Of a stretch of DNA of 64,000 nucleotides, positions 25,061 to 34,031 are shown in pieces. Each line of letters begins with the position of its first letter. The first letter of the stretch is position 1. The notes beneath the pieces were generated by a model. That model was not told where the DNA came from and searched no databases. It saw only the letters and a program-made list of their open reading frames with translations. Position numbers and translations under genes: made by a program. Source of the DNA: Arthrobacter mobilis (GTDB lineage Bacteria > Actinomycetota > Actinomycetes > Actinomycetales > Micrococcaceae); the NCBI RefSeq assembly GCF_012395835.1, contig NZ_JAAZSQ010000010.1, positions 27,896 through 91,895 of the forward strand. The letters are read 5' to 3'.

Positions 25061-25766
25061 TGCTGCACAGCAGGCCCAGGTTCAGATAGGGCACCTCCAG
25101 CGGGACCAGGGCGAAGCCCGGCGGCTCGGTCTTGATCCGCTCGCCGACCAGGAACCGGCCGGAGTTGCCCAGGACCACGCGGTTCTCATTGCCGTTCACG
25201 ATCGCCGCATCGCCGGGGACGGCCCGGATCATCGGGATGAACACCTCCTCGAGGTCGCGGATGCGCAGGTCGCAGCCGGTCACCCCGATGAAGCTGCCGT
25301 GGACGTAGCTGGGCACGGTGCAGGTCATGATGTATTCGTTGAAGCCCAGATAGTCCACGTACGGGCCGGCAATGGTCTGCCGGCCCGTGCGGGCGGCCAC
25401 CGAAAACCACGGCAGCTGTTCGTAGTCGTAGAAACTGTTGCCTTCGGGGGCCAGGTCGAAATCCAGTTTTTCGATTCCATTCCGGTCATTCCTGACCCAC
25501 CATTCCAAAACGCCCTCGGCGTCCTGAATGGACGAAATGGAAAAGATGACTCCGGCGCCCACGACGCTGGAATGGGAATTCAGGAAATGCTCGGATTTCT
25601 CCCGCAGCCCGGACAGGTCGCGCTTGGAAATCTTGGTCCGTTCCCCGAGGGCCGATTCCAGCAGCAGCCCCACCTCGCCGGACATGGCGTCCAGGTCCCG
25701 GTACAGCGCGCTGAGCCAGCCGGCAATCGAGGCGGCCGCCGCCGCGGTCGTATCCTGCAGGCTCAC
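25035..25766 (-). CDS. Cache-domain protein, apparently cytoplasmic
   Basis: This 243-residue protein contains a Cache-like sensing module, seen in GVIFSISSIQDAEGVLEWWVRND, FYDYEQLPWFSVAARTGRQTIAGPYVDYLGFNEYIMT, and the repeated-contact segment SFIGVTGCDLRIRDLEE. Cache domains are nearly always extracellular sensors of amines, amino acids or carboxylates, but this one has no membrane helix or signal peptide. Its GTG start overlaps the stop of the GntR gene, so the two are made together. A ligand-sensing partner of the GntR regulator in the amine cluster is plausible (inference). Confidence 0.75.
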   Translation of the reverse strand: MSLQDTTAAAAASIAGWLSALYRDLDAMSGEVGLLLESALGERTKISKRDLSGLREKSEHFLNSHSSVVGAGVIFSISSIQDAEGVLEWWVRNDRNGIEKLDFDLAPEGNSFYDYEQLPWFSVAARTGRQTIAGPYVDYLGFNEYIMTCTVPSYVHGSFIGVTGCDLRIRDLEEVFIPMIRAVPGDAAIVNGNENRVVLGNSGRFLVGERIKTEPPGFALVPLEVPYLNLGLLCSSGGPGQES

Positions 25767-26524
25767 ATGCTCTCCCGGGTCCGGTCCGAATAGCTCAGGG
25801 TCAGCTTGGTGTCGATCAGGTGGTAGATGTTCCGGCGGATGTGCTCCAGCGCCAGCCGCTGGGCCGTTTCCGGATCGTCGCTGCGGATGGCCTGGACCAG
25901 CTGCAGGTGTTCGACGGTCGTTGTTTCGACGTCGAAGTCCCCGGCCAGCGGGGTCCACAGCACCTGGCTGATTTCGCCCTGGAGGCGGATTTCCGAGGCC
26001 AGCAGCCGCGGCGACTGGGCCGCGACCGCCAGCTCGATGTGGAAGCGGCTGTCCGCCCGGGCCCGAGCCTCGGGGGTTTCGGCGCGGGCCTGGGCCCTGG
26101 CCAGCTGCTCGAGCCGGTCCAGCGCCTGCGGGTCCGCGCGCCCGCAGGCCAGCCGGACCGTGGCGGCCGTGATGGCGGCATGTTCGTCGCCCAGGTCCCG
26201 CAGTTCGGCCAGCGAGGTCTCCGCCAGGTAGCGCCGCATCAGGTCCCGGGCCGCCGGCGGAGCCTTGACGACGAAGGTGCCGCCGCTGCGGCCCCGGCGG
26301 GTCTCGACAATGCCCTGTTCGCGCAGCGACGCCAGCGCGTCCCGCAGCGTGGCCCCGGCCACCCCGAACATTTCGGACAATTCCGATTCGGCCGGCAGCC
26401 GCTCGCCTTCGCGGAGCATGCCCAGGGAAATGGCCGTCGAAATCCGCTGGGCAATGGTATCGGCGCGCTCCAGCGCGGGAAGGGTCCGGTAGATTTGCGA
26501 CTGGAAAGCAGCCGGCGAGGCCAT
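25763..26524 (-). CDS. GntR-family regulator, FadR/FCD subfamily
   Basis: This 253-residue regulator has an N-terminal winged helix (AQRISTAISLGMLREGERLPAESELSEMFGVAGATLRDALASL) and a C-terminal all-helical FCD ligand domain (DEHAAITAATVRLACG, FHIELAVAAQSPRLL). The ATG at 26524 has a GGAAAGGAGG ribosome site. FCD regulators bind carboxylates or amino acids, often with a metal ion. It is divergent in function from the convergent amine operon next door and overlaps the Cache-protein gene, so it probably controls amine catabolism (inference). Confidence 0.86.
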   Translation of the reverse strand: MASPAAFQSQIYRTLPALERADTIAQRISTAISLGMLREGERLPAESELSEMFGVAGATLRDALASLREQGIVETRRGRSGGTFVVKAPPAARDLMRRYLAETSLAELRDLGDEHAAITAATVRLACGRADPQALDRLEQLARAQARAETPEARARADSRFHIELAVAAQSPRLLASEIRLQGEISQVLWTPLAGDFDVETTTVEHLQLVQAIRSDDPETAQRLALEHIRRNIYHLIDTKLTLSYSDRTRESM

Positions 26525-26657
26525 GGGCACCTCCTTTCCGGCGCGGTAATCGGCAGAACCGCCGGATGCAATAGGCTGGTCCCAATATATCGGCTGCCCG
26601 CCGCGGGGGCCGGAACCCATTTCCAGATGAAGGAAAATGAATTCCGGCCCGGGTCCC

Positions 26658-28601
26658 CTACCGGTAGCTGCGGCGCTTGTTCTCGTGCCGGGACGGTCCG
26701 GGGGACGGCTCGGCGATCCACGGGCCGGTGCCCTCGGAGGCGTCGATGATCCCGGCCTCCAGCCAGGTGAAGTCGCCGTCGAGCACCTTGGCCGCCAGCC
26801 GGTGGTCGGCGGCGTCGGTGTTCTGCCAGAGCTCGTCGAACAGCTGCCGGACGCGGGTGCGCGACTGCCGGCAGAAGGCATCCGCCAGTTCCCGGGCGCT
26901 GCTGCCGCGTGCCGGGTCCTGCTGCCTCAGCAGTTCGGCCCGGCTGCAGCAGGCGGCCATGGCGAACAGTTCGGCGCCGATGTCCACGGTGCGTCCAAGG
27001 AACACCTGCCGGTGTTCGAGCCCTGCCTGCCATCGGGCCATGCCGGCGAAGGTGTTCCGGGCCAGCCGGCGCGAGGCGCGTTCGATGAACCGCAGGTGCG
27101 TTGCGAGCGGGCCGAACCCGGCGTAGGACCGGGGGTTCAGGCCCTGGCCGGCGAGCAGCCGGGGCAGCCAGCCGGCGTAGAAGCCGCTGGCGCCGACGGC
27201 GGCGCGGGCCTTGGCGGGCAGTGCGGCCTCGGCCGAGGCCAGGTCCCCGGCGGCGGTCAGGTGGGTATCCACCGCCTCCCGGGCGATGAGCAGGCGCATG
27301 ATTTCGGTCGATCCTTCGAAGATCCGGTTGATCCGCAGATCCCGCAGCTGCTGCTCGACCGGGACCGCGCGTTCGCCGCGCGCCGCCAGGGACTCGGCCG
27401 TTTCGAAGCCGCGGCCGCCGCGGATCTGGACCAGGTCGTCGGCGACCTTCCAGGACAGCTCGCTGGCCCAGAGCTTGGCCAGGGCCGCCTCGATCCGCAC
27501 GTCCTTGAGCCCGGATTCGGCCAGGGCGGCCGAGAGTTCGAAGACGGCCTCCAGGGCGAAGGCGGTGGCGGCAATGAAGGCGACCTTCTTGCCCACGGCC
27601 TCGTGCCGCCCGATCGGCCGGCCCCACTGGATGCGCGCCGAGGACCATTCGCGGGCGATTTTCAGCGACCATTTGGCGCTGCCGGCGCAGATGGCCGGAA
27701 TGGCCAGGCGCCCGGTGTTCAGGGTGGTCAGGGCGATCTTGAGCCCCTGGCCCTCCTTGCCCAGCCGGTTGGCCGCCGGCACCCGGACCTGGTCGAACCG
27801 GGTGACGCCGTTCTCGAGCCCGCGCAGGCCCATGAAGGCATTCCGGTGCTCGACCGTGATCCCGGGGGAGTCCGCCTCGACCACAAAGGCGGTGATGCCC
27901 CCCGCCGAGTCCCCGTGCGGGGGGACCTTGGCCATGACCACGACGAGTTCGGCGACCACCCCGTTGGTGGTCCACAGCTTGCTGCCGTTGAGCACGTAGG
28001 ACTCGCCGTCCTCGGCCGGTTCCGCCGTGGACGAGAGCCGGGCCGGGTCCGAACCGACGCCCGGCTCGGTGAGCAGGAAGGCGGTCACGGCCCCGGCCGC
28101 GCAGCGGGGCAGGAACCGGCGCTTCTGCTCCTCGGTGCCAAAGACCTTCACCGGCTCGGGCACGCCGACGGACTGGTGGGCCGAGAACATCGCCCCGAGG
28201 CTGGGGTGCACCGAAGCGAGCAGCATCAGGGCCCGGCCGTAGTAGGCCAGCGACAGGCCCAGGCCGCCGTATTCGACGGGGGTCTTCATGCCGAAGGTGC
28301 CCAGCTCCGCCAGGCCCTGCAGGTACTCGTCGGGGATCTGCGCGTCGCGCTCGATCCGCCGCCCGTCCATCGTCCGGGCGTATTCCTCCAGCCGGGCCAG
28401 GAAGGCATCCCCGGCGGCCTGCTCCTCCGCGGACGGCACCGGGTGCGGGTGGACCAGGTCCAGGTCGAAGTTCCCCAGGTACAGGCCCTTGGCGAAGCTT
28501 GGCCGCGTCCATTCGGTCTCCCGCGCGGCTTCGGCCACGGCGCGCGCGGCACGTTCGCTGACTTCTTCGGGTGTGGATGGCTGGTGCGTGCCAGTGCTCA
28601 T
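26658..28601 (-). CDS. large acyl-CoA dehydrogenase (FadE/VLCAD-like)
   Basis: This 647-residue flavoenzyme is longer than the usual 380-residue acyl-CoA dehydrogenases because of a C-terminal helical extension like VLCAD/ACAD9. Core motifs are LTEPGVGSDPARL, YVLNGSKLWTTNG, RIQWGRPIGRHE, GGRGFE, and the catalytic glutamate in IFEGSTEIMRLLIA. It oxidises acyl-CoA esters, probably long-chain, using electron-transfer flavoprotein. It lies upstream of the GntR/Cache pair on the same strand with a 133-nt gap, so joint transcription is uncertain. The very basic end (HENKRRSYR) is unusual. Confidence 0.86.
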   Translation of the reverse strand: MSTGTHQPSTPEEVSERAARAVAEAARETEWTRPSFAKGLYLGNFDLDLVHPHPVPSAEEQAAGDAFLARLEEYARTMDGRRIERDAQIPDEYLQGLAELGTFGMKTPVEYGGLGLSLAYYGRALMLLASVHPSLGAMFSAHQSVGVPEPVKVFGTEEQKRRFLPRCAAGAVTAFLLTEPGVGSDPARLSSTAEPAEDGESYVLNGSKLWTTNGVVAELVVVMAKVPPHGDSAGGITAFVVEADSPGITVEHRNAFMGLRGLENGVTRFDQVRVPAANRLGKEGQGLKIALTTLNTGRLAIPAICAGSAKWSLKIAREWSSARIQWGRPIGRHEAVGKKVAFIAATAFALEAVFELSAALAESGLKDVRIEAALAKLWASELSWKVADDLVQIRGGRGFETAESLAARGERAVPVEQQLRDLRINRIFEGSTEIMRLLIAREAVDTHLTAAGDLASAEAALPAKARAAVGASGFYAGWLPRLLAGQGLNPRSYAGFGPLATHLRFIERASRRLARNTFAGMARWQAGLEHRQVFLGRTVDIGAELFAMAACCSRAELLRQQDPARGSSARELADAFCRQSRTRVRQLFDELWQNTDAADHRLAAKVLDGDFTWLEAGIIDASEGTGPWIAEPSPGPSRHENKRRSYR

Positions 28602-28733
28602 GGTTGTCCCCTTCGACCAGGGCCGCCGCAGGCCGGAGACCCTTTAGCTGTGCCATTACCGTACTACCGGCCACCGGCAATTGTTACTCCCCGGTACGGG
28701 TATTTTCAGCGGCGCGGACCGAACCTGAATTAC

Positions 28734-29087
28734 ATGAAGCTCCAAGTGCCTGTGCGCATCGACTACGACGAGCTGTCCGAGGAGAAGCTGCTGCTGCCCG
28801 CGACTGCCTCCTTCGAGCGGGCCGGCCCGCTTGGCCTGCCGCTCTGCATCGCGCTGCTGTCCGGACCGCAGGATGTCGCCCGGCGGGTGGAGTACTACCG
28901 CGCCTGCCTGCAGCAGAACATGCCGCGGACGATGGGCCAGTACGCGCTCTTCGGCCACGGCCGCTACACGGCCCAGGTCGGCCTGGGCGGGCTGCCCTTT
29001 GCGGAAACGGCCAGGTCGATCGAACAGCTGGCCACCGGGATCATGCCGGTGGCGCAGAAGGAGACCCGCCCGGCCCGCCGGCCGTAG
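28734..29087 (+). CDS. hypothetical protein, 117 residues
   Basis: I do not recognise this small soluble protein. It has a charged N-terminal half (YDELSEEKLLLPATASFERAG), a hydrophobic LGLPLCIALLSG segment too short for a confident membrane helix, and a C-terminal part with MGQYALFGHGRYTAQVGLGG. The ATG at 28734 follows AATTAC with no Shine-Dalgarno sequence, so the start is uncertain. Its 3' end overlaps the end of the convergent hydrolase gene by about 47 bp. Codon use fits a real gene. Confidence 0.55.
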   Translation: MKLQVPVRIDYDELSEEKLLLPATASFERAGPLGLPLCIALLSGPQDVARRVEYYRACLQQNMPRTMGQYALFGHGRYTAQVGLGGLPFAETARSIEQLATGIMPVAQKETRPARRP

Positions 29088-29850
29088 CAGGTCCCGGCCC
29101 CTGCTGCCCCGCCTGCGCCGGCTCCGCCTGCGCAGTGTGGGCCAGGATGGCGGCGGCACACGCCGCCGGCTGCTCCCAATGCACCATGTGCCCGGCGCCG
29201 GGGATCTGGACATGCCGCCAGTGCGGGTGCCGGGCCATGAAGCCGGCCACGGCCTCGGGGGTGCGGGTCGCGTCCCGGCTGCCGGTGACCACCATGGTGG
29301 CGGCGCTGATCAGCTCCGGCACGTCCGCGGCCGCCCCGGTGAGGCCGGCCAGCATGCTGGCGCGCACGACGGCGGCCGGGAGCCTGAAGGGGGCCAGGAA
29401 CGTTTCGCGGTCCGCGCCTGCCGGTTCCGGCCCGCCGCGGAACCAGGCCGCGATGATTTCCTCCGCAGCGCCCGGACCCGCCGGTCCGGGTCCGCCGAAC
29501 AGCCGGAGCAGCCGGGACTGCGTCGCCGCGGACGGCTGCAGCGGCACCATGCCTACCAGGGTCACCGAGGCGGCCAGCGCCGGCTGCCGCGCGGCGATGG
29601 TGGCCGCGACGCTGCCGCCGAGCGAGTGGCCGATCCAGTGGGCAGGTCCGGTTCCGCCCAGGTCCGCGGCCAGTCTGGCCGCGACCTTCTCCACGGTCCA
29701 GTCGGCGCCGGGATCCAGGGCCTCGCCTCCGTAGCCGGGCAGGTCCGGGGCCAGGACGCTCCGGCCGGCCTGGCCGAGCTCCCGCGCCAGCGGCGCCCAG
29801 TAGGCGCTGGAGCACGCCCAGCCGTGCAGCAGGATCAGGGGAGCGGACAT
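29041..29850 (-). CDS. alpha/beta hydrolase (BioH/MenH-like)
   Basis: This 269-residue hydrolase starts directly with the fold (LILLHGWACSSAYW). The nucleophile serine is in WIGHSLGGSVA (about S76), an acid lies in VTGSRDATRTP and the histidine in IPGAGHMVHWEQP. Such proteins are esterases or thioesterases; BioH-like carboxylesterase is one option, but no biotin genes are nearby. The ATG at 29850 is preceded by CATAAT at six bases, so it is probably leaderless. A Gly/Pro/Ala-rich tail of about 25 residues extends past the fold and overlaps the convergent gene. Confidence 0.82.
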   Translation of the reverse strand: MSAPLILLHGWACSSAYWAPLARELGQAGRSVLAPDLPGYGGEALDPGADWTVEKVAARLAADLGGTGPAHWIGHSLGGSVAATIAARQPALAASVTLVGMVPLQPSAATQSRLLRLFGGPGPAGPGAAEEIIAAWFRGGPEPAGADRETFLAPFRLPAAVVRASMLAGLTGAAADVPELISAATMVVTGSRDATRTPEAVAGFMARHPHWRHVQIPGAGHMVHWEQPAACAAAILAHTAQAEPAQAGQQGPGPATAGGPGGSPSAPPA

Positions 29851-29862
29851 GCTCCGATTATG
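29851..29862 (-). promoter_or_regulatory. -10 box of leaderless hydrolase transcript
   Basis: Minus-strand CATAAT (29857-29862) lies 6 nt before the ATG at 29850. Confidence 0.5.
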
Positions 29863-29919
29863 CCCGCTGCGGGTGCCGGGATGATTAGGAAAGAAACCTG
29901 TTGCCTAATCAACCCATTC

Positions 29920-29938
29920 ATAGGTTAGGCTTGCCTTG
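29920..29938 (+). promoter_or_regulatory. DtxR/IdeR/DmdR-type iron box
   Basis: ATAGGTTAGGCTTGCCTTG closely matches the actinobacterial iron-regulator consensus TTAGGTTAGGCTNNCCTAA. It lies about 55 bp before the first siderophore permease gene, so iron repression of the operon is expected. Confidence 0.8.
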
Positions 29939-29990
29939 TTTTGTTGTTCCGGATACTGGTCCGGCCGGGTCGCCGGGCAGGGGGGAAGAC

Positions 29991-31082
29991 ATGAAGGCAG
30001 CGGTGTCCGCGCAGGAGCGGTCCGTGCCAACTGCCGGCTCGCCAACTGCCGGCTCCCGGGCCCCGGGGCGGGATCTGCCTGCTGCCAAGCCCCGGCGTCT
30101 GGCCGCAGGCACGCTCCTGGTCATGACTGTGCTGCTGGCGGCCTGCCTGGCCTCGCTGGCGTTCGGCGCGCGTCCGGTCGGCATTGGTGCCCTCCTGGAG
30201 GCGTTCACCGCTTTCGACCCGGCCAACGGGGACCATGCAGTGGTCCACTCGCGGATTCCGCGCACCGTGACCGGCCTGCTGGCCGGGGCCGCCCTCGGGC
30301 TGGCCGGCGCGGCCATGCAGGGCGTCGCCCGGAATCCGCTGGCGGACCCGGGCATCCTCGGGGTCAACGCCGGCGCCTCGCTCGCCGTCGTCACCGGCAT
30401 CTACGCCTTCGGGATCACCCAGCTCTCCGGCTACATCTGGCTCGCTTTCCTCGGGGCCGCGGCCGCCGCCGCCGTCGTCTACACCATTGCCAGCCTGGGC
30501 AGGGAAGGGGCAACCCCGGTGAAGCTGGCCCTGGCCGGCGCCGCCCTCTCGGCCGGGCTGGGTTCCCTGCTGCACGCCGTGCTGGTCACCAGCCGGGACA
30601 CCCTGGAATCGTTCCGCTTCTGGCAGGTGGGCTCCCTCAGCGGCCGGGACTGGGACGCGGTCGGCCAGGTGCTGCCGTTCCTGCTGGCCGGACTGCTGGT
30701 CACCGGCTGCACCGGACGGCTGCTGAACAACCTCGCCCTCGGGGACGACGCCGCACGCGGCCTGGGCCAGCAGGTGGCCCTGTCCCGGGCCGTCTCGGCA
30801 CTGGGCATCGTGGTCCTCTGCGGGTCCGCGACGGCGCTGGCCGGTCCCATCGCCTTCGTCGGGCTGGTCATCCCGCACGTGGTGCGGGCCTTCACCGGGC
30901 CGGACTACCGCCGGATCCTGCCGCTGTCGGCGCTGCTGGCACCGGCCCTGCTGCTGGGGGCGGATACCCTCGGCCGGGTCATCGCGCTGCCCGGCGAAGT
31001 CCAGGCCGGCATCATGACCGCTGCTGTCGGGGCCCCGGTCTTTATCTGGCTGGTCCGCAGCCGGAAGGCGGCCGGGCTGTGA
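29991..31082 (+). CDS. FecCD-family Fe-siderophore ABC permease (first)
   Basis: This 363-residue permease has about ten membrane helices. The FecCD signatures are RIPRTVTGLLAGAALGLAGA, MQGVARNPLADPGILGVNAG and the coupling segment GPIAFVGLVIPHVVRAF. It forms a heterodimeric channel with the next gene product and the ATPase at 32198. The N-terminal 35 residues are polar and contain a short repeat (PTAGSPTAGS). The ATG at 29991 is preceded by GGGGGAAG. It is iron-regulated through the upstream DtxR-type box. No binding-protein gene is present in the operon. Confidence 0.88.
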   Translation: MKAAVSAQERSVPTAGSPTAGSRAPGRDLPAAKPRRLAAGTLLVMTVLLAACLASLAFGARPVGIGALLEAFTAFDPANGDHAVVHSRIPRTVTGLLAGAALGLAGAAMQGVARNPLADPGILGVNAGASLAVVTGIYAFGITQLSGYIWLAFLGAAAAAAVVYTIASLGREGATPVKLALAGAALSAGLGSLLHAVLVTSRDTLESFRFWQVGSLSGRDWDAVGQVLPFLLAGLLVTGCTGRLLNNLALGDDAARGLGQQVALSRAVSALGIVVLCGSATALAGPIAFVGLVIPHVVRAFTGPDYRRILPLSALLAPALLLGADTLGRVIALPGEVQAGIMTAAVGAPVFIWLVRSRKAAGL

Positions 31083-32197
31083 GCGCCACCGGCACCGTGG
31101 CCGGCCGCGAGGCCGCCGGGACCCCGGACAGCATGAACACCGGCGGGCCCAGTGCGGACACCGCCGCCCCGGTGCTGCGCCGCCACCGCCGCGGCCGGAT
31201 GGTTGCCGCCGGCCTGGTGGCCGCCGTCGTTGCTCTGTTCCTTGCCGGCGTGCTGCTGGGCAGCTACCTGGTCAGCCTCCCGGATTTCTTCCGGCTGCTG
31301 GCCGGGGCACAGATTCCGGGCGCGAGCTTCATTGTGATGGAGAACCGGCTGCCGCGCGCCGTGGTCGGGATCATGACCGGCATCGCCTTCGGGCTGGCCG
31401 GCAGCATCTTCCAGACCATGCTGCGCAACCCGCTGGCCAGCCCGGACATCATCGGCATCAGCTACGGCGCCAGTGCCGGCGCGGTGGCCGCGATGGTGCT
31501 CTTCGGCGCCGCCGGGTTTGCCGTCTCCGCCGCGGCCATGGCCGGGGCGCTGCTGGTGGCCCTGCTGATCTACGTCCTCTCGCACCGGCACGCAGGCCCT
31601 TCGAACGCTGCCTCCAGCCGGCTTATCCTCACCGGCATCGGCTGCGCCGCCATCCTGCAGGCCCTGGTCAGCTACCTGCTGACCCGGGCCGATGTCCGCA
31701 CGGCCCAGGCAGCACTGGTCTGGCTCAACGGTTCGCTGAACTCCAGCAACTGGGACCGGGCCGCCGTCCTGGCCGCCTGCCTGCTGGTCCTGCTGCCGGC
31801 CGCGGCGGCCCTGTCCCGGAGCCTGCGCGGGCTGGAAATGGGCGACGACGCCGCCGCCGGCCTCGGCGTGACGGTGGCACCGGCCCGGCTGGGCCTGGTC
31901 ACGGTGGCGGTCCTGCTGGCCGCGGCCGCCACCGCCGCTGCCGGCCCCGTGGCCTTCGTCGCCTTCCTCTCGGCCCCGATCGCCCGCCGGCTGCTGCGCG
32001 GGCGCGCTTCCCTGGCGGTGTCCGCCCTGGTCGGCGCCGTGATCGTGCTCGCCGCCGACTTTGCCGCCGCCACCGTGCTGCCCCAGTTCCTGACCAACGG
32101 CACTGCCCTTCCGGTGGGGGTGGTCACCGGCGCGCTCGGTGCACCGTTCCTGCTGTGGCTGCTGGTCTCCGCCAACCGTGTCGGCCGAGGAGGCTGA
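31079..32197 (+). CDS. FecCD-family Fe-siderophore ABC permease (second)
   Basis: This 372-residue partner permease has the motifs ENRLPRAVVGIMTGIAFGLAG, QTMLRNPLASPDIIGISYG and GPVAFVAFLSAPIARRLL. A GTG start overlaps the preceding stop (GTGA). The first 40 residues are polar and Ala/Pro-rich. With the first permease it makes the membrane channel for ferric siderophore entry. The ATPase gene begins directly after its stop codon. Confidence 0.87.
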   Translation: MSATGTVAGREAAGTPDSMNTGGPSADTAAPVLRRHRRGRMVAAGLVAAVVALFLAGVLLGSYLVSLPDFFRLLAGAQIPGASFIVMENRLPRAVVGIMTGIAFGLAGSIFQTMLRNPLASPDIIGISYGASAGAVAAMVLFGAAGFAVSAAAMAGALLVALLIYVLSHRHAGPSNAASSRLILTGIGCAAILQALVSYLLTRADVRTAQAALVWLNGSLNSSNWDRAAVLAACLLVLLPAAAALSRSLRGLEMGDDAAAGLGVTVAPARLGLVTVAVLLAAAATAAAGPVAFVAFLSAPIARRLLRGRASLAVSALVGAVIVLAADFAAATVLPQFLTNGTALPVGVVTGALGAPFLLWLLVSANRVGRGG

Positions 32198-33028
32198 ATG
32201 CACATGCTCGAATCCCGCAACCTCACCCTCGCCTACGGCGGCCACCCGGTAGTACAGGACCTGACCGTGGCCGTGCCGCCGGGACGCATCAGCATCATCG
32301 TCGGCGCCAACGCCTGCGGCAAGTCCACGCTGCTGCGCGGCCTGGCCCGGCTGCTGCGGCCGGAGGCGGGGCAGGTGCTGCTGGACGGCAAGGACATCCA
32401 CTCCCGGCCCACCCGCGAGGTAGCCAGGGTCCTGGGCCTGCTGCCGCAGTCCCCGGTCGCTCCGGACGGGCTGACCGTGGCGGAGCTGGTGGGCCGCGGC
32501 CGCTACCCGCACCAAGGCTGGTTCCGGCAGTGGACGCCGCGCGACGACGAGGCCGTGCGCGCCGCGCTGGCCGCGACCGGCACCCTGGAGCTGGCCGGCC
32601 GCAGCGTCGACGAGCTCTCGGGCGGCCAGCGCCAGCGGGTCTGGATCGCCATGGCACTGGCCCAGGAGACGGACATTCTGCTGCTGGACGAGCCCACCAC
32701 GTTCCTGGACGTGACCCACCAGGTGGAGGTGCTGGACCTGGTGACCGACCTGAACCGGAACCGGGGCACCACCGTGGCCATCGTCCTGCACGACCTGAAC
32801 CTGGCCGCACGCTATGCCGACCACCTGATCGCCCTGAAAGCCGGCCAGGTGGTGGCCGAAGGTGCCCCCGCCACGGTCGTGACCGAGGCACTGGTGGCCG
32901 AGGTTTTCGGGCTGCGTTCCCGGATCATCCCGGACCCGGTCTCCGGCACGCCGATGGTGGTGCCGGTGGGCCGGCACCACGGACCCGCCCCCAGCAGTAC
33001 CCGGATCAAGGAAGGAGCCGCAGTATGA
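32198..33028 (+). CDS. Fe-siderophore ABC transporter ATP-binding protein
   Basis: This 276-residue ATPase of the FecE/FepC type has Walker [10 protein letters not shown], the signature [17 protein letters not shown], Walker [14 protein letters not shown] and the H-loop [13 protein letters not shown]. It powers uptake through the two FecCD permeases encoded just upstream. Its ATG follows the previous stop immediately, and its stop overlaps the ATG of the siderophore-interacting protein gene. A C-terminal tail of about 20 residues is poorly conserved. Confidence 0.9.
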   Translation: MHMLESRNLTLAYGGHPVVQDLTVAVPPGRISIIVGANACGKSTLLRGLARLLRPEAGQVLLDGKDIHSRPTREVARVLGLLPQSPVAPDGLTVAELVGRGRYPHQGWFRQWTPRDDEAVRAALAATGTLELAGRSVDELSGGQRQRVWIAMALAQETDILLLDEPTTFLDVTHQVEVLDLVTDLNRNRGTTVAIVLHDLNLAARYADHLIALKAGQVVAEGAPATVVTEALVAEVFGLRSRIIPDPVSGTPMVVPVGRHHGPAPSSTRIKEGAAV

Positions 33029-34008
33029 GCACAGTGGCCGCAGAGGTAGACAACGTTATTCCCGTGATGGCCTTCGAGGTGGCCGTGGACCGGGTGCAGG
33101 AGCTCTCGCCCAGCTTCCGGCGGATCACGTTCACCGGCGGGGGGCTGCACCGCTTCGGCGTGGCCGGGCCGATGCTGGACCTGCGGATCAAGGTCATGAT
33201 CCCCCCGCACGGCGGCGGCGGACACCAGGTGCTGCAGAGCGTCGGGCAGGCAGGTGGCGGCGTCGTCGCGCTGGACGCCGGCTGGTACCAGCGCTGGCTG
33301 GCCATCGATCCTGCCCTGCGCGGCTCCATGCGCACCTACACGGTCCGCCGCTTCCGCGGCGGGGCGCGGCCGGAACTGGACGTGGACTTCGTGCTGCATT
33401 TCGACGACGACGGCGTCGGCGGCCCCGCATCCTCCTGGGCCGCACACGCTGCTCCCGGGGACCGGGTGAGCATCATCGGGCCCAACGCCGCGGCGGCCAA
33501 CTGCCCGACGGCCCGGGCCTACGGCGGCATCGAATGGCGCCCCGGCCTGGCCTCGCACGTGCTCCTGGCCGGGGACGAGACGGCGCTGCCGGCGATCGCC
33601 GCCATCCTCGAATCGCTGCCTGCGGACATCACCGGCACCGCCGTCCTCGAGGTGCCGCACGCGGCGGACTTCCAGGACCTGGCCACCGCCGCCCGGGTGG
33701 ACATCCGCTGGCTGGAGCGCGGCCGGCGGCCGCACGGGGAACTGCTGGAGGCAGCGGTGCGCCGCGCCGTCGCCGTCCCCGGAGCCGGGCTGGCCCCGGC
33801 GGCCGGCAGCGAGCCGGAAGAGGTCAACGTGGACGAAACGATCCTGTGGGAAACCACCGCCGGCTCCACCCGGCCGTTCTATGCCTGGATTGCCGGCGAG
33901 GCGGCGGTGGTCCGGGAACTGCGCCGCTATCTGGTGCGCGATGCCGGCATCGACCGCAGGCAGGTGGCGTTCATGGGCTACTGGCGGCAGGGCAAGGCCG
34001 AGCTCTGA
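33025..34008 (+). CDS. siderophore-interacting protein (FAD ferric reductase)
   Basis: This 327-residue protein belongs to the ViuB/YqjH group, which reduces ferric siderophores in the cytoplasm and frees iron. Motifs are [12 protein letters not shown], the flavin-binding [28 protein letters not shown] and the NAD(P)-binding [16 protein letters not shown]. The end [12 protein letters not shown] is typical. An acidic insert ([13 protein letters not shown]) lies near 270. It is the last gene of the DtxR-boxed operon and is coupled to the ATPase gene by ATGA. Confidence 0.9.
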   Translation: MSTVAAEVDNVIPVMAFEVAVDRVQELSPSFRRITFTGGGLHRFGVAGPMLDLRIKVMIPPHGGGGHQVLQSVGQAGGGVVALDAGWYQRWLAIDPALRGSMRTYTVRRFRGGARPELDVDFVLHFDDDGVGGPASSWAAHAAPGDRVSIIGPNAAAANCPTARAYGGIEWRPGLASHVLLAGDETALPAIAAILESLPADITGTAVLEVPHAADFQDLATAARVDIRWLERGRRPHGELLEAAVRRAVAVPGAGLAPAAGSEPEEVNVDETILWETTAGSTRPFYAWIAGEAAVVRELRRYLVRDAGIDRRQVAFMGYWRQGKAEL

Positions 34009-34031
34009 ACCACCTGGAGGGCCGTCGGCGG

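Noticed and set aside
25763-26881. Longer GntR protein starting at 26881
   Set aside because: The first 119 residues lie over the end of the acyl-CoA dehydrogenase gene and are low-complexity. The ATG at 26524 has a strong ribosome site.
28734-29087. Treating the 117-residue frame as a mere shadow
   Set aside because: The opposing hydrolase gene covers only its last 47 bp, and its composition is not that of a shadow frame, so it was kept at moderate confidence.
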